A stretch of 64,000 nucleotides of DNA from Sulfurimicrobium sp963741495 (lineage in GTDB: Bacteria > Pseudomonadota > Gammaproteobacteria > Burkholderiales > Sulfuricellaceae): positions 31,064-95,063 of the forward strand of contig CAVUID010000023.1 in NCBI GenBank assembly GCA_963741495.1, written 5' to 3'. Below the pieces are notes generated by a model that made no database searches, was not told the DNA's origin, and saw nothing but the letters and a program-made list of their open reading frames with translations. Position numbers and translations under genes: made by a program. The first letter of the stretch is position 1. The number at the start of each line of letters is the position of its first letter. Shown piece after piece: positions 26,773-36,552 of the stretch.

Positions 26773-27783
26773 ATGAAGCACGTCTTTCTGCCATTTCTCG
26801 CCGCCCTTCTTCTGGTCGCCTGCGACAAGGCCACGCCACCCCCGCCGTTGCCGCCCGTGGTCAAAACGCTGATTATCGGCCAGAGTAGTGAAAACGCTGG
26901 GCGTACTTATAGCGGCGAGGTCCGCGCCCGCCATGAAACACTTCTGGCCTTCCGCCTTGACGGCAAGCTGCTGGAGCGCAGCGTGGATGCGGGGGCTGCC
27001 GTCAAGGCGGGCCAGGTGCTGGCGCGCCTTGACCCCGCCGACCTGCGCCTCGCCGCCGGACAGGCTGAAGCCCAGCGCGCCCTGGCACTGGCAGAGGCCA
27101 GGCGCTACCGTGATCTCCATGCCCGCAATTTCGTCAGCGCCGCCGCCCTGGAGGCAAAGGAAACGGCGCTGGCATCCGCTGAAGCCCAGGCCGGCATGGC
27201 TCGCAACCAGGCCGCCTATGCAAACCTCAGTACGGATCATGCCGGCATCGTCGCCGCCGTGCTGGCGGAACCCGGCCAGGTGCTGAGTGCCGGACAGCCG
27301 GTGCTGCGCATCGCCCGGGACGGGGAAAGGGAAGTCGCCATATCCCTGCCGGAAACAGCCGTAACCGGAATGAAGCCGGGCATGGAAGCGGAAATCAGTG
27401 CCTGGAGCGGCAATAAAACCTACCGAGGCAGATTACGGGAGCTTTCCCCTGCGGCTGATCCGGCAACCCGCACCTATGCAGCCCGGGTATCCGTTCCGGA
27501 TGCCGATACCCATCTTGTTCTCGGCATGACGGCCAGCGTCCGCTTCGCCGGCGAACCCGCACCCGCACCCGTGGTGCCTCTGGCCGCGCTGTTCCAGCAA
27601 GGCGACAAGTTCGCCGTCTGGATTGCCGGCAGCGACTCGACAGTCAGCCTCAGGCCCGTGACGGTGGCAGGCTACACCGATGCGGGTGCCGTGATTTCAG
27701 CTGGCGTCCAGCCGGGTGAACGCATCGTTGCCGCGGGTGTGCACAAGCTGAATGCCGGCCAGAAAGTGCGGATTGCCCGATGA
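26773..27783 (+). CDS. RND efflux periplasmic adaptor lipoprotein
   Basis: Membrane fusion protein linking an RND pump to an outer membrane channel. The N terminus MKHVFLPFLAALLLVACDK is a lipoprotein signal (lipobox LVAC). It is followed by a biotinyl-lipoyl-like barrel (GKLLERSVDAGAAVKAGQVLARLDPADLRL), a coiled-coil hairpin rich in Ala, Glu and Gln, and the beta-barrel and membrane-proximal domains ending at INAGQ-type VHKLNAGQKVRIAR. At 336 residues it is on the short side. Start chosen at the ATG at 26773 with the lipobox placed correctly. It overlaps the pump gene by 4 bases. Confidence 0.92.
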   Translation: MKHVFLPFLAALLLVACDKATPPPPLPPVVKTLIIGQSSENAGRTYSGEVRARHETLLAFRLDGKLLERSVDAGAAVKAGQVLARLDPADLRLAAGQAEAQRALALAEARRYRDLHARNFVSAAALEAKETALASAEAQAGMARNQAAYANLSTDHAGIVAAVLAEPGQVLSAGQPVLRIARDGEREVAISLPETAVTGMKPGMEAEISAWSGNKTYRGRLRELSPAADPATRTYAARVSVPDADTHLVLGMTASVRFAGEPAPAPVVPLAALFQQGDKFAVWIAGSDSTVSLRPVTVAGYTDAGAVISAGVQPGERIVAAGVHKLNAGQKVRIAR

Positions 27784-30700
27784 AAACCCCCAATCTGTCA
27801 GCCTGGTCGCTGACACACCCTTCCATGGTGCTTTACCTGATTATTGTGCTCATGGGCGCGGGGGTCCTTTCCTATCTCAAGCTGGGCCGCGCCGAGGATC
27901 CGGATTTCACCTTCAAGGTGATGGTGGTGCGCACCCTCTGGCCGGGTGCCGATGCACGCACGGTGGAACTGGAACTGACCGAGCGCATCGAGAAGAAGCT
28001 GTCCGAGACGCCCTGGGTGGACGTGCTGCGCTCCGCCTCCAAGCCCGGCGAATCGCTGGTATTCGTGATCCTCAAGGATTACACCCCCAAACCCGAAGTG
28101 CCCGAGGCCTGGCGCCAGGTTCGAAAAAAGCTGGACGATATCCGCCACACGCTGCCCGCCGGCGTGCAGGGACCGTTTCCCAACGACGAGTTCGGCGATG
28201 TGCAGGTCAGCATCTTCGCGCTAACGGGCGATGGCTTTGACCTGGCTGCTCTGCGCCTGGAGGCGGACCGTGTGGCGCGGGAACTGAAGCGCGTGCCCGA
28301 TGTAAAAAAGCTGGAACTGATCGGGGTCCAGCAGGAAAAAATCTACATCGAGGTCACCCCGACGCGCCTCGCCGCCCTGGGGCTGGCGCCGAACCAGGTT
28401 TTCGATGCGCTCCAGCGCCAGAATGCAGTGGCCGCTGCCGGCTTTGTCGAGACCGACACGGACCGGCTGCGCCTGCATGTCACCGGCCCCTTCGACACGC
28501 TGGAGAGCATTCGCGAAGCCGACCTCGCCGTGGCCGGAAAACATTTCCGTCTTGGCGACATCGCCGAGGTGAAGCGCGGTTTCGCCGATCCGGCCAGCCC
28601 GGGCATGCGGGTCGACGGCAAGGAGGCGATCGGCATCGGTGTGATCATGGACAAGGGTGGCGATGTCATTCACCTGGGCGAGAATCTCGAGACGGCCATG
28701 CGCCGGCTGGAAGCTGACCTGCCGGCAGGCATCACAGTGCATACCGTGGCCAACCAGCCCGAGGTCGTGCAGATGTCGATCCGGCTGTTCGTCCAGTCCC
28801 TGGCCGAGGCCATCGCCATCGTCCTGGCCGTGAGCTTCCTCTCCCTGGGCTGGCGCACCGGCACGGTGGTGGCCCTGTCCATCCCGCTGGTGCTGGCGCT
28901 GACCTTTTTCCTCATGAAGATCTTCGGCATCGACCTGCAACGCATCTCGCTCGGCGCCCTGGTCATATCCCTGGGCCTGCTGGTGGACGATGCCATCATC
29001 GCCGCCGAAATGATGGTGGTGAAAATGGAACAGGGCTGGGACAAGTTCAAGTCCGCCACCTTCGCCTACACCTCCACCGCCTTCCCCATGCTCACCGGCA
29101 CGCTGATCACGGTGGCCGGCTTCACGCCCGTGGGCTTCGCCCGGTCGGCGGCGGGCGAATACACCTTCTCGATTTTTGCCGTGGTTTCCATCGCCCTGCT
29201 GGTCGTCCTGGATCGTGGCCGTGGTGTTCACCCCCTATCTGGGCTACAAGCTGCTCAACGCGGAAAAACTGGCCGAAATCGGCCGCAAGCACGGCGGCGA
29301 CATCTACGACTCCCCCTTCTACCAGCGTTTCCGCAGCCTGGTGGTATGGTGCCTGCGCCATCGCAAGACCGTGATCGCAGCCACCCTGGCCATCTTCCTG
29401 ATATCCGTCGTGGTTTTCGGCACGGTGGTGAAGAAGCAGTTTTTCCCCTCCTCTTCCCGCTCCGAGCTGCTGATCGAACTGTGGCTGCCCCAGGGCGCGT
29501 CCCTCAAAGCCACCGAAGCCGAAGTGCGGCGCCTGGAAACGCTCCTTGCGGGCGATCCGGCCGTCACCGCACAGTCTGCCTATGTGGGCAACGGCGCGCC
29601 GCGCTTCTACCTGCCGCTGGACCAGCAACTGTTCAACGACAACTTCGCCCAGTTCGTGGTGGTGACCAGGGACGTGAAGGCGCGCGAAGACCTGAAAACA
29701 CGTCTGGAAGAACAATTCTCCGCCAGCGACGGCGCCTGGTCCGGCTTGCGGGCGCGCGTCCTGCGGCTGGAAAACGGCCCGCCGGTAGGCTTTCCGGTGC
29801 AGTTCCGGGTCATGGGCGAAGATCTGGAGCAGCTTCGGGCCATTGCCGGGCAGGTGGCGGAGGTCATGCGCACCGACCCCGATCTCCAGGATGTCCATCT
29901 CGACTGGAACGAGAAGGTGAAGAGCGTGCGCGTCGCCATCGATCAGGACCGGGCGCGCCTGCTCGGCATTTCCAGCCAGGATGTGGCGCTGACCCTGCAG
30001 GCCTGGCTCAAGGGTGCCGCCATCACCCAGTTCCGCGAAGGCGACCAGCTGATCGACGTGGTCTGGCGCGGCAGCGGCGTCAACCGCGACTCCCTCGACG
30101 GCCTGCCCGATCTCGACATCGCCACGGCTGGCGGCCGCCATGTGCCGCTGGCCCAGGTTGCCCGGCTGGAACCGGTGCTGGAAGAAGGCATCATCTGGCG
30201 GCGCGACCGGCTGCCGGCCATTACCGTGCGCGCCGACCTTGCGGGCCAGACGACGGCCCCGGCAGTATCGGTTCGCCTCGACCCCCGGCTTGACCCGATC
30301 CGCGCCCAGTTGCCGCCAGGCTTCCGTATCGAGATGGGCGGCACCATCGAGGAATCGGCCAAGGGCGAGAAATCCATCCAGGCCGTGATGCCGCTCATGA
30401 TAGTCGGCGTCATCACCCTGCTGATGATCCAGCTCCAGAGCATGCGCCGTACCATCATGGTGCTGCTGACCGCGCCCCTGGGCCTGATCGGCGTCACCCT
30501 GTCGCTGCTGGCATTCCAGGTGCCGTTCGGCTTCGTCGCCCAGCTCGGCGTCATCGCCCTGATGGGCATGATCCTGCGCAACTCGGTGATCCTGGTGGAC
30601 CAGATCGATCAGGATGAAAAGGCCGGCAAGAGTACCTGGGAAGCCATCGTCGGCTCCACGGTGCGCCGCTTCCGCCCCATTACCCTGACAGCAGCGGCAG

Positions 30701-30849
30701 CCGTGCTGGCGATGATCCCGCTGACGCGCCAGATTTTCTGGGGCCCGATGGCGGTGGCGATCATGGGCGGACTGATCATCGCCACCGCGCTCACCTGCCT
30801 GTTCCTGCCGGCGCTCTATGCTGCCTGGTACCGGGTCAAGGAGGAGTGA
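27780..30849 (+). CDS. RND efflux pump inner membrane protein, one frameshift
   Basis: Proton-driven AcrB/MdtB-type transporter of about 1020 residues. The N-terminal half runs to AVVSIALLVV and contains the first membrane helix, periplasmic porter domains, and the transmembrane proton relay segment SLGLLVDDAIIAAEMMVVKME (the family acidic pair region). Near base 29,208 the frame changes and continues SWIVAVVFTPYLGYKLL to the C terminus, ending ALYAAWYRVKEE. One indel is inferred. It has the second-half motif GMILRNSVILVDQIDQD in helix 10-11. No outer membrane channel gene is adjacent, so it must borrow a TolC encoded elsewhere, possibly like the tolC gene at 50,641. Substrates are unknown; the pair resembles drug or metal-stress pumps. 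Confidence 0.9.
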
Positions 30850-30900
30850 CAAACAGAATTGAAGGGCATCCTTTGAATGGCTTTAAACATCCGTTTTTGC

Positions 30901-30906
30901 TAGAAT
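30901..30906 (+). promoter_or_regulatory. Probable extended -10 element of the TPR-Ldt operon
   Basis: TTGCTAGAAT, an extended -10 with TAGAAT at 30901-30906, lies about 32 bases before the ATG of the TPR gene, in the 88-base gap after the RND pump gene. No convincing -35 is present, consistent with an extended -10 promoter. Confidence 0.45.
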
Positions 30907-30937
30907 CACGTGTCATTCGTCCAATAGAGATTCAGCA

Positions 30938-32035
30938 ATGAGCCATTCCCGTATGGTCCCGGTTTTCTCCGCTCTTATCGCAGTGCTACTGCTTTCCATC
31001 ACCCCTGCCCGTGCCGATGAGGCCTATGAAATCAGCCGCATCCTGAAACAGGGGCAACAGGAAAAAGCACTGGAGCGCGCCAACAGCTTTCTTGCAACAC
31101 ACCCCAAGGATGCAAAAGTTCGCTTTATCAAGGGCCTGATCCTGACCGAGCAGAACAAAACCGGCGATGCAATCAAGACGTTCACCAGCATCACCGAAGA
31201 TCATCCGGAGTTGCCGGAACCCTACAACAACCTGGCCGTGCTGTACGCCTCCCAGGGACAATACGAGAAAGCCAAGACCGCGCTGGAAATGGCGATCAAC
31301 ACCCACCCCAGTTACGCCACCGCGCATGAAAACCTCGGCGATATCTACGCCAAAATGGCGAGCCAGGCTTACGACAAGGCGCTGCAACTGGATAAAAGCA
31401 ATGCCAATGCTCAATCCAAACTGGCACTGATCAAGGATATTTTCTCCAAACAAGGTAGCCTGCCACCGGCCAAGCCGAGCGTGGCGGCAAACACCGCACC
31501 TGTCGCCGTTGCAGCCGCAAAACCCGTTCCGGCACCTGCCGTAGCCGCTGTTGCCGCGCCGGTAAAAGCCCCCCCTCAAACCGCACCGGCCAAACCCATC
31601 CCTGTGGCAACCGCGCCAGCACCGGTTGTCAAACCCGTCGCAGAAACGGCTAAAGCGCCCGCTGAAAAATCCGCCCCCGAAAGCCAGAGCACCGATGATG
31701 CAGCAGTGCTGGCTACCGTTGAAGCCTGGGCCAAAGCCTGGTCTGAAAAAGACGTAGCGGGCTATCTTAAGTTCTATGCGCCGGATCTGGTTCTTGCCAA
31801 AGGCGAAAGCCGCAAGAGCTGGGAAAACACACGGCGCGACCGGATCAGCAAACCCAAGTCCATTTCAGTGACGATTGCCGCCCCTGACGTCAAGCTGCTT
31901 GACGCCAGCAATGCCAAAGTCACTTTCAAACAGCAGTATCGCGCAACCAGCTTCAACAGCGAGGCATGGAAAACACTGGTGATGGTCAAATCCAACGGGA
32001 AATGGCTAATTCATGAAGAGCGTATTGGACGTTGA
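30938..32035 (+). CDS. Exported TPR protein with C-terminal Cds6/NTF2-like domain
   Basis: 365 residues in three parts. A signal peptide MSHSRMVPVFSALIAVLLLSITPARA is followed by tetratricopeptide repeats from about residue 27 to 165 (YNNLAVLYASQGQYEKAKTAL is the clearest). An Ala-Pro-Lys-rich linker spans about 175-250. The C-terminal domain of about 105 residues begins VEAWAKAWSEKDVAGYLKFYAPDL, resembling an NTF2/SnoaL-like fold. The same domain ends the next gene (L,D-transpeptidase) and the TolC protein at 50,641. The next gene starts at a TTG that overlaps this stop, so the two are coupled. It probably acts in the periplasm with the transpeptidase, for instance in cell wall remodelling; the function is not known. 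Confidence 0.8.
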   Translation: MSHSRMVPVFSALIAVLLLSITPARADEAYEISRILKQGQQEKALERANSFLATHPKDAKVRFIKGLILTEQNKTGDAIKTFTSITEDHPELPEPYNNLAVLYASQGQYEKAKTALEMAINTHPSYATAHENLGDIYAKMASQAYDKALQLDKSNANAQSKLALIKDIFSKQGSLPPAKPSVAANTAPVAVAAAKPVPAPAVAAVAAPVKAPPQTAPAKPIPVATAPAPVVKPVAETAKAPAEKSAPESQSTDDAAVLATVEAWAKAWSEKDVAGYLKFYAPDLVLAKGESRKSWENTRRDRISKPKSISVTIAAPDVKLLDASNAKVTFKQQYRATSFNSEAWKTLVMVKSNGKWLIHEERIGR

Positions 32036-33255
32036 TTAAAGGCAAACCAAGTCACTTCACGCGCATCTTTCTTCTGCTGATGCTGGGGCTGACCACCGCA
32101 CCCGCAGGCGGAATGGGTGATCTGTTGCCGCCCATGCAGTATGCACGCAGCCATGGCAATGACCCTGAAGCGCTGCTGGTCAATATTCTCCTCAAGATCC
32201 GGCATAATCAGCTCGATATCGCGCTGCGCGATGTTGACGCGCTGCTCGACAGCAAGCCCAATTTCAAACTTGCCCACCTGATTCGCGGCGATCTGCTCAT
32301 GGCGCGGGCGAAGCCCCTGACATCATTTGGCGACGCAAATGGAGCGGCAACGGAACAGGTGGCCGATTTCCGGGATGAAGCGCGCGTGCGCCTGCAACGC
32401 CACATTGAGCAGCCGCCATCGGGAAAAATCCCAAAGTACCTGTTGAAGATGCAAGCGGAACAACGCCACGCCATCGTGGTGGACACTACCCGGTCGCGTC
32501 TCTATCTGTTTGAAAACAATAATGGCGAACCGCGCTATATCAGCGATTACTATTTCACCCAGGGCAAGGCCGGTGCCGAAAAGAATCGTGAAGGTGACCA
32601 GAAAACCCCGCTCGGTGTTTATTTCGTCACCTCCAGCCTGCCGCTGGAGAAACTTGGCGATTTCTATGGCGTAGGCGCCTACCCGCTCAACTACCCCAAT
32701 GAATGGGACAAGCGTCTGGGCAAGAGCGGTCATGGCATCTGGTTGCATGGCGTGCCCAAAGACACGTTCAGCCGCGCCCCACGGGCGAGTAATGGCTGCG
32801 TGGTGCTCAGCAACCCCGACATGACCGATGTGGGCAAATCGCTGCAACCCGGCCTTACGCCGGTCATCATCAGCGACAAGGTGGAATGGGTCACCCCGGA
32901 AGAATGGCGCAGCCAGGGCGAACGCTTCAAGGGCGAGCTGGAAGCCTGGCGCAGGGACTGGGAAAGCCTGGACAACGAGCGCTACCTTCGTCATTACTCA
33001 AGAAACTTTTCCGCCAACGACCAGGATTTCGACGCATTCAGCGCATACAAGCGTCAGGTCCATGCTGGCAAATCAGCCCTGCAGGTGAAAATATCCGATA
33101 TCAGCCTGTTCCAGTACCCGGGCAAGGACAATCTGATAGTGGTAACCTTTACCCAGGATTACCGCAGCAGCAACCTCAACAATGTCATGAAAAAACGCCA
33201 GTACTGGCAACTGGAAAACAGCCAGTGGCGCATTGTGTATGAAGGCGCGGCATAG
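32032..33255 (+). CDS. L,D-transpeptidase (Cds6-like family) with C-terminal NTF2-like domain
   Basis: 407 residues from a TTG at 32032 that overlaps the upstream stop. A signal-like segment (IFLLLMLGLTTAPAGG) leads into a mixed helical region that may hold one more tetratricopeptide-type repeat. The YkuD catalytic domain follows at about residues 145-290: GIWLHGVPKDTFSRAPRASNGCVVL carries the conserved His and the Ser-Asn-Gly-Cys nucleophile motif. The C-terminal segment WRRDWESLDNERYLRHYSRNF matches the domain at the end of the preceding TPR protein. L,D-transpeptidases crosslink peptidoglycan or attach proteins to it. The tandem with the TPR gene and the secreted cyclophilin suggests an envelope maintenance operon. 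Confidence 0.85.
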   Translation: MIKGKPSHFTRIFLLLMLGLTTAPAGGMGDLLPPMQYARSHGNDPEALLVNILLKIRHNQLDIALRDVDALLDSKPNFKLAHLIRGDLLMARAKPLTSFGDANGAATEQVADFRDEARVRLQRHIEQPPSGKIPKYLLKMQAEQRHAIVVDTTRSRLYLFENNNGEPRYISDYYFTQGKAGAEKNREGDQKTPLGVYFVTSSLPLEKLGDFYGVGAYPLNYPNEWDKRLGKSGHGIWLHGVPKDTFSRAPRASNGCVVLSNPDMTDVGKSLQPGLTPVIISDKVEWVTPEEWRSQGERFKGELEAWRRDWESLDNERYLRHYSRNFSANDQDFDAFSAYKRQVHAGKSALQVKISDISLFQYPGKDNLIVVTFTQDYRSSNLNNVMKKRQYWQLENSQWRIVYEGAA

Positions 33256-33286
33256 CGCCGCAAACCAGGCATTCAAGGAGAACACC

Positions 33287-33940
33287 ATGACTCATTTTCG
33301 CTCCCTGCTGGTACTACTCGCCCTGCTCACCAGCTTCAATACGCAGGCCGCGACCAACCCACAGGTCTTGATCAAAACCAACGTCGGTGAAATGCTGGTT
33401 GAACTCTACCCCCAGAAAGCGCCTAAAACGGTGGCAAATTTCCTCAACTATGTTCAAGGCGGTTTTTACAACGGCACCGTTTTTCATCGCGTCATCGACA
33501 ACTTCATGATTCAGGGCGGCGGTTTCACCTCGGGCCTGGAACCGAAGCAAACCCAGGCTCCAATCGACAACGAAGCCAACAATGGCCTCAAGAATGAACC
33601 AGGCACGCTGGCCATGGCGCGCGGCTATGAGCCCAACTCCGCTACTGCCCAGTTTTTCATCAACCTCAACAACAACCTTCACCTCAACCATTACAAGCCC
33701 GAACCAGACTATTACGGCTACTGCGTATTCGGCAAAGTCGTCAAAGGCCTGGATGTGGCGAAAAAGATTGGCGCCATCCCTACTGCAGCCAGCGGGCCTT
33801 TCAAGGAAGAAGTACCGGTAGAAAAGATTGTGATCGAAGAAATCAGCCCCATTTCTCCCGCAGAAGTGAAGCAGGCAGAAACACCCCCTGCCGTGACAAA
33901 AAAACCCGCAAAGAAAATTTCCCCCAGAAAAAGGACCTAA
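33287..33940 (+). CDS. ppiA: Periplasmic cyclophilin-type peptidyl-prolyl isomerase
   Basis: Catalyses cis-trans isomerisation of prolyl bonds in exported proteins. Start ATG at 33287 with AAGGAG seven bases upstream. Signal peptide MTHFRSLLVLLALLTSFNTQAA precedes the cyclophilin fold, with VFHRVIDNFMIQGGGF and ATAQFFINLNNN as the family core. The C-terminal tail is rich in Lys, Pro and Ala (VTKKPAKKISPRKRT). The gene is followed three bases later by a cytoplasmic paralog. Confidence 0.92.
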   Translation: MTHFRSLLVLLALLTSFNTQAATNPQVLIKTNVGEMLVELYPQKAPKTVANFLNYVQGGFYNGTVFHRVIDNFMIQGGGFTSGLEPKQTQAPIDNEANNGLKNEPGTLAMARGYEPNSATAQFFINLNNNLHLNHYKPEPDYYGYCVFGKVVKGLDVAKKIGAIPTAASGPFKEEVPVEKIVIEEISPISPAEVKQAETPPAVTKKPAKKISPRKRT

Positions 33941-33943
33941 AAC

Positions 33944-34435
33944 ATGGTTAAGCTGCAAACAAATTTTGGCAACATCACCCTCGATCTCGATGCAGAAAAA
34001 GCGCCGGAGACCGTTGCCAACTTCCTCCAGTATGTGAACGACGGCTTCTACAATGGCACCATCTTTCACCGCGTGATTGACGGTTTCATGATCCAGGGCG
34101 GCGGCTTCATGCCCGACATGATGCAAAAGGCCACGCGCGACACGATCAAGAACGAAGCCAACAATGGCCTGAAAAACGACATCTACACCATTGCCATGGC
34201 GCGTACGCCCAACCCGCATTCAGCTTCTTCCCAGTTTTTCATCAATGCTGGGGATAACAGCTTTCTAAATTTCACAGCCGAAACACAACAAGGCTGGGGC
34301 TACTGCGTATTCGGCAAGGTCGTGGAAGGCCAGGATGTGATCGACAAGATCAAGAAAGTCCGCACCGGCAACAAGGCAGGACATCAAGACGTGCCAGTGG
34401 AACCGGTGATCATCGAGAGCGCTGAAGCTGTATAG
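33944..34435 (+). CDS. ppiB: Cytoplasmic cyclophilin-type peptidyl-prolyl isomerase
   Basis: 163-residue cyclophilin without signal peptide, with TIFHRVIDGFMIQGGGFMPDM and SSQFFINAGDNSFLNF as active-site blocks. The two ppi genes are clearly related in sequence (VANFL-YV-GGFYNGT-FHRVID-FMIQGGG in both) and stand in tandem, so they look like an old local duplication with one copy gaining a signal peptide. The next gene downstream is lpxH after a short repeat-rich gap. Confidence 0.94.
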   Translation: MVKLQTNFGNITLDLDAEKAPETVANFLQYVNDGFYNGTIFHRVIDGFMIQGGGFMPDMMQKATRDTIKNEANNGLKNDIYTIAMARTPNPHSASSQFFINAGDNSFLNFTAETQQGWGYCVFGKVVEGQDVIDKIKKVRTGNKAGHQDVPVEPVIIESAEAV

Positions 34436-34464
34436 GTGAGGAGTGAGGGGTGAGGAGTGAGGCG
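34436..34464. repeat. GTGAGGAGTGAGG-type short repeats between ppiB and lpxH
   Basis: Four tandem units of the form GTGAGG(A/G)GTGAGG lie directly after the ppiB stop. The same unit recurs as an inverted repeat at 41,487-41,559 between yajC and secD, so it is a dispersed intergenic element of this genome. Confidence 0.55.
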
Positions 34465-34495
34465 TATTGCCATCCACTCCCTTCCCTTGCCGTGA

Positions 34496-35219
34496 ATGCC
34501 TCATAGCCTCTTTATCTCTGATCTGCACCTGAGCGCGGATCGTCCGGAAATCTCTTCCGCTTTTTCTGAATTTCTCGCAACCACTGCAGCACGAGCCGAA
34601 GCCTTGTATATTCTCGGCGACCTGTTCGAATACTGGGCTGGCGACGACGACATTGACGACCCATTCAATCAGCGGGCAATCCAGGCACTCGCCGCGCTGC
34701 ATTCGACTGGTGTAGTGATCTACCTGATGCACGGCAACCGCGACTTTCTCATGGGCAAGACACTGGCAGCCGCCTGCGGCGCACAAATGCTGCCCGACCC
34801 CAGCCTGATCAGCATTCATGGCACCCCGACCCTGCTGATGCATGGTGATACCCTGTGCACTGATGACACCGATTACATGGCATTTCGCGCCCAGGTACGC
34901 AGCCCGGAGTGGCAGAGAAATTTTCTTGTCCCAGCCGCTGGCATTGCGCAAAGCCCAAATCGAGCACCTGCGTGAACAAAGCAGACAGGCGCAAAGCCAT
35001 AAAACAGCAGATATCATGGACGTCAACGCTGAATCTGTTATAAACGCCTTAAGGGAACACAACTATCCGCGCATGGTACATGGCCACACGCATCGGCCAG
35101 CACGACATGAATATGAAGTTGAGCAGTATCGCTGCGAACGCTGGGTGCTACCCGACTGGTATGAGCAGGGCGGCTATCTGCGCTGCGACGAGTATGGGTG
35201 TGCGGCAATCAGGATTTAA
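34496..35219 (+). CDS. lpxH: UDP-2,3-diacylglucosamine pyrophosphatase, one frameshift
   Basis: Cleaves UDP-2,3-diacylglucosamine to lipid X in lipid A synthesis, at the inner face of the cytoplasmic membrane. Metal-site motifs of the phosphoesterase are present: SDLHLS, LGDLFEYW, HGNRDF, MHGDTLCTDD and near the C terminus VHGHTHRPA. The open frame ends with unlike residues after EWQR. Near base 34,915 the sequence continues in another frame (EIFLSQPLALRKAQIEHLREQSR to GCAAIRI). One indel is inferred; total length about 240 residues as usual. Start ATG at 34496. Confidence 0.9.
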
Positions 35220-35311
35220 AACGCCCGTTCATTAATCGCGAAGGCGTAAAGACTCAAGGACATGAAAGCAATCTGATTCACCCAAGGGTGGTAAAGACAC
35301 ACCAACTCTTG

Positions 35312-36376
35312 TCACCCCCGATTTGAGCTACGGCGTTTGCACACCGCCTCTGCCAGCTCACGCAGCACGGGTTCACTGTCATCCCAGCTGATACAGGCAT
35401 CGGTGATGCTCTGACCGTAGACCAGATCCTGATCCGTACGCCAATCCTGCCGCCCTGCCTCCAGGAAACTTTCGATCATCGCTCCCATGATACGACGATC
35501 GCCTCGGGCGATCTGCCCCGCCACGTCGCGGCCTACATCGATCTGTTTAAGATGGTTCTTGTGCGAGTTACCGTGACTGAAGTCGACCATCAGCCTCGGT
35601 TTGAGACCGGCAGCCTCGATCTCGTCGGCTGCAATGTTGATAGATTCGGCGTCGTAGTTGGGGCGGATCCCGCCACGCAGGATGACATGACAATCCTCGT
35701 TACCGGTGGTAGAGAAGATGGCTGAGAAACCATCCTTGGTGACGGAGAGAAAGTGGTGCGGCTGCGAGGCAGCACGAATCGCATCGAGAGCAATTTTGAG
35801 TGAACCGCTGGTGCCGTTCTTGAAACCGACGGGGGAGGATAAACCGGAGGAAAGTTCGCGATGGCCTTGACTCTCGGTGGTGCGTGCGCCGATCGCCCCC
35901 CAACTGATGAGGTCTGCGATATATTGAGGCGAGATCAGGTCGAGAAACTCGCTTCCAGCCGGCATCCCCAGGTTGTTGACGTCGAGCAGCAGTTGCCGCG
36001 CCATGCGCAGGCCCTTGTTGATATTGAAGCTGCCGTCAAGCTCCGGGTCGTTGATCAGCCCCTTCCAGCCAACAGTGGTGCGCGGTTTCTCGAAATAAAC
36101 CCGCATGACGATAAGCAGATTATCCTTCAGCTCATCCTTCAACTTTTTCAGCCGTTCTGCGTAGTCCCGGGCGGCAACAGGGTCGTGAACGGAACAGGGG
36201 CCGATGATCACCAGCAAGCGATCATCCTCTTCGTGGAGGATTTTGTGAATATCCTGCCGCGTCTCAAAGACCATGGCGGCGGCAGTGTCGGTAATGGGAA
36301 GCTCCGCCTGTAGTTGGGCAGGGGGGATAAGCTCCTTGATTTCACGAATTCTCAAATCGTCTGTTTTTGGCCGCAT
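35312..36376 (-). CDS. aroG: 3-deoxy-7-phosphoheptulonate synthase, class I
   Basis: First enzyme of the shikimate pathway, joining PEP and erythrose 4-phosphate. The core motif LLVIIGPCSVHDPVAARDYA and FEKPRTTVGWKGLINDP are class I AroFGH hallmarks, with GARTTESQGHRELSSGLS and VDFSHGNSHKNH forming the metal and substrate site. Start taken at the ATG at 36376 (MRPKTDDL); an upstream TTG-like extension has no homology to the family. 354 residues is normal. Which aromatic amino acid inhibits it cannot be read from sequence here. Confidence 0.93.
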   Translation of the reverse strand: MRPKTDDLRIREIKELIPPAQLQAELPITDTAAAMVFETRQDIHKILHEEDDRLLVIIGPCSVHDPVAARDYAERLKKLKDELKDNLLIVMRVYFEKPRTTVGWKGLINDPELDGSFNINKGLRMARQLLLDVNNLGMPAGSEFLDLISPQYIADLISWGAIGARTTESQGHRELSSGLSSPVGFKNGTSGSLKIALDAIRAASQPHHFLSVTKDGFSAIFSTTGNEDCHVILRGGIRPNYDAESINIAADEIEAAGLKPRLMVDFSHGNSHKNHLKQIDVGRDVAGQIARGDRRIMGAMIESFLEAGRQDWRTDQDLVYGQSITDACISWDDSEPVLRELAEAVCKRRSSNRG

Positions 36377-36503
36377 GATTCGGTCTCTTGCTGTTTGATA
36401 TCGAAAGCAACAATTATATCGCCACATATGCCGGTCTGTTGAATTTACATGTCGGGGACTAAGAGCCTATTTCAGTAGGTTTCATACCTCGCGCCAAAAA
36501 AAA

Positions 36504-36521
36504 CCCCGCCAGGCGGCGGGG
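36504..36521 (-). terminator. Rho-independent terminator after fccB
   Basis: CCCCGCC and GGCGGGG form a 7-bp stem with a 4-base loop; the run of eight A residues to its left gives a U tract on the minus strand. It lies about 30 bases after the fccB stop. Confidence 0.85.
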
Positions 36522-36552
36522 GAAGAAAAACGAAATACTCGTTGAATGTGGT

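Noticed and set aside
24997..27240. Upstream extension of the glnS reading frame (630 bases past the ATG)
   Set aside because: Family starts at MSSEREPVPHF; the extension is antisense to the RND adaptor gene.
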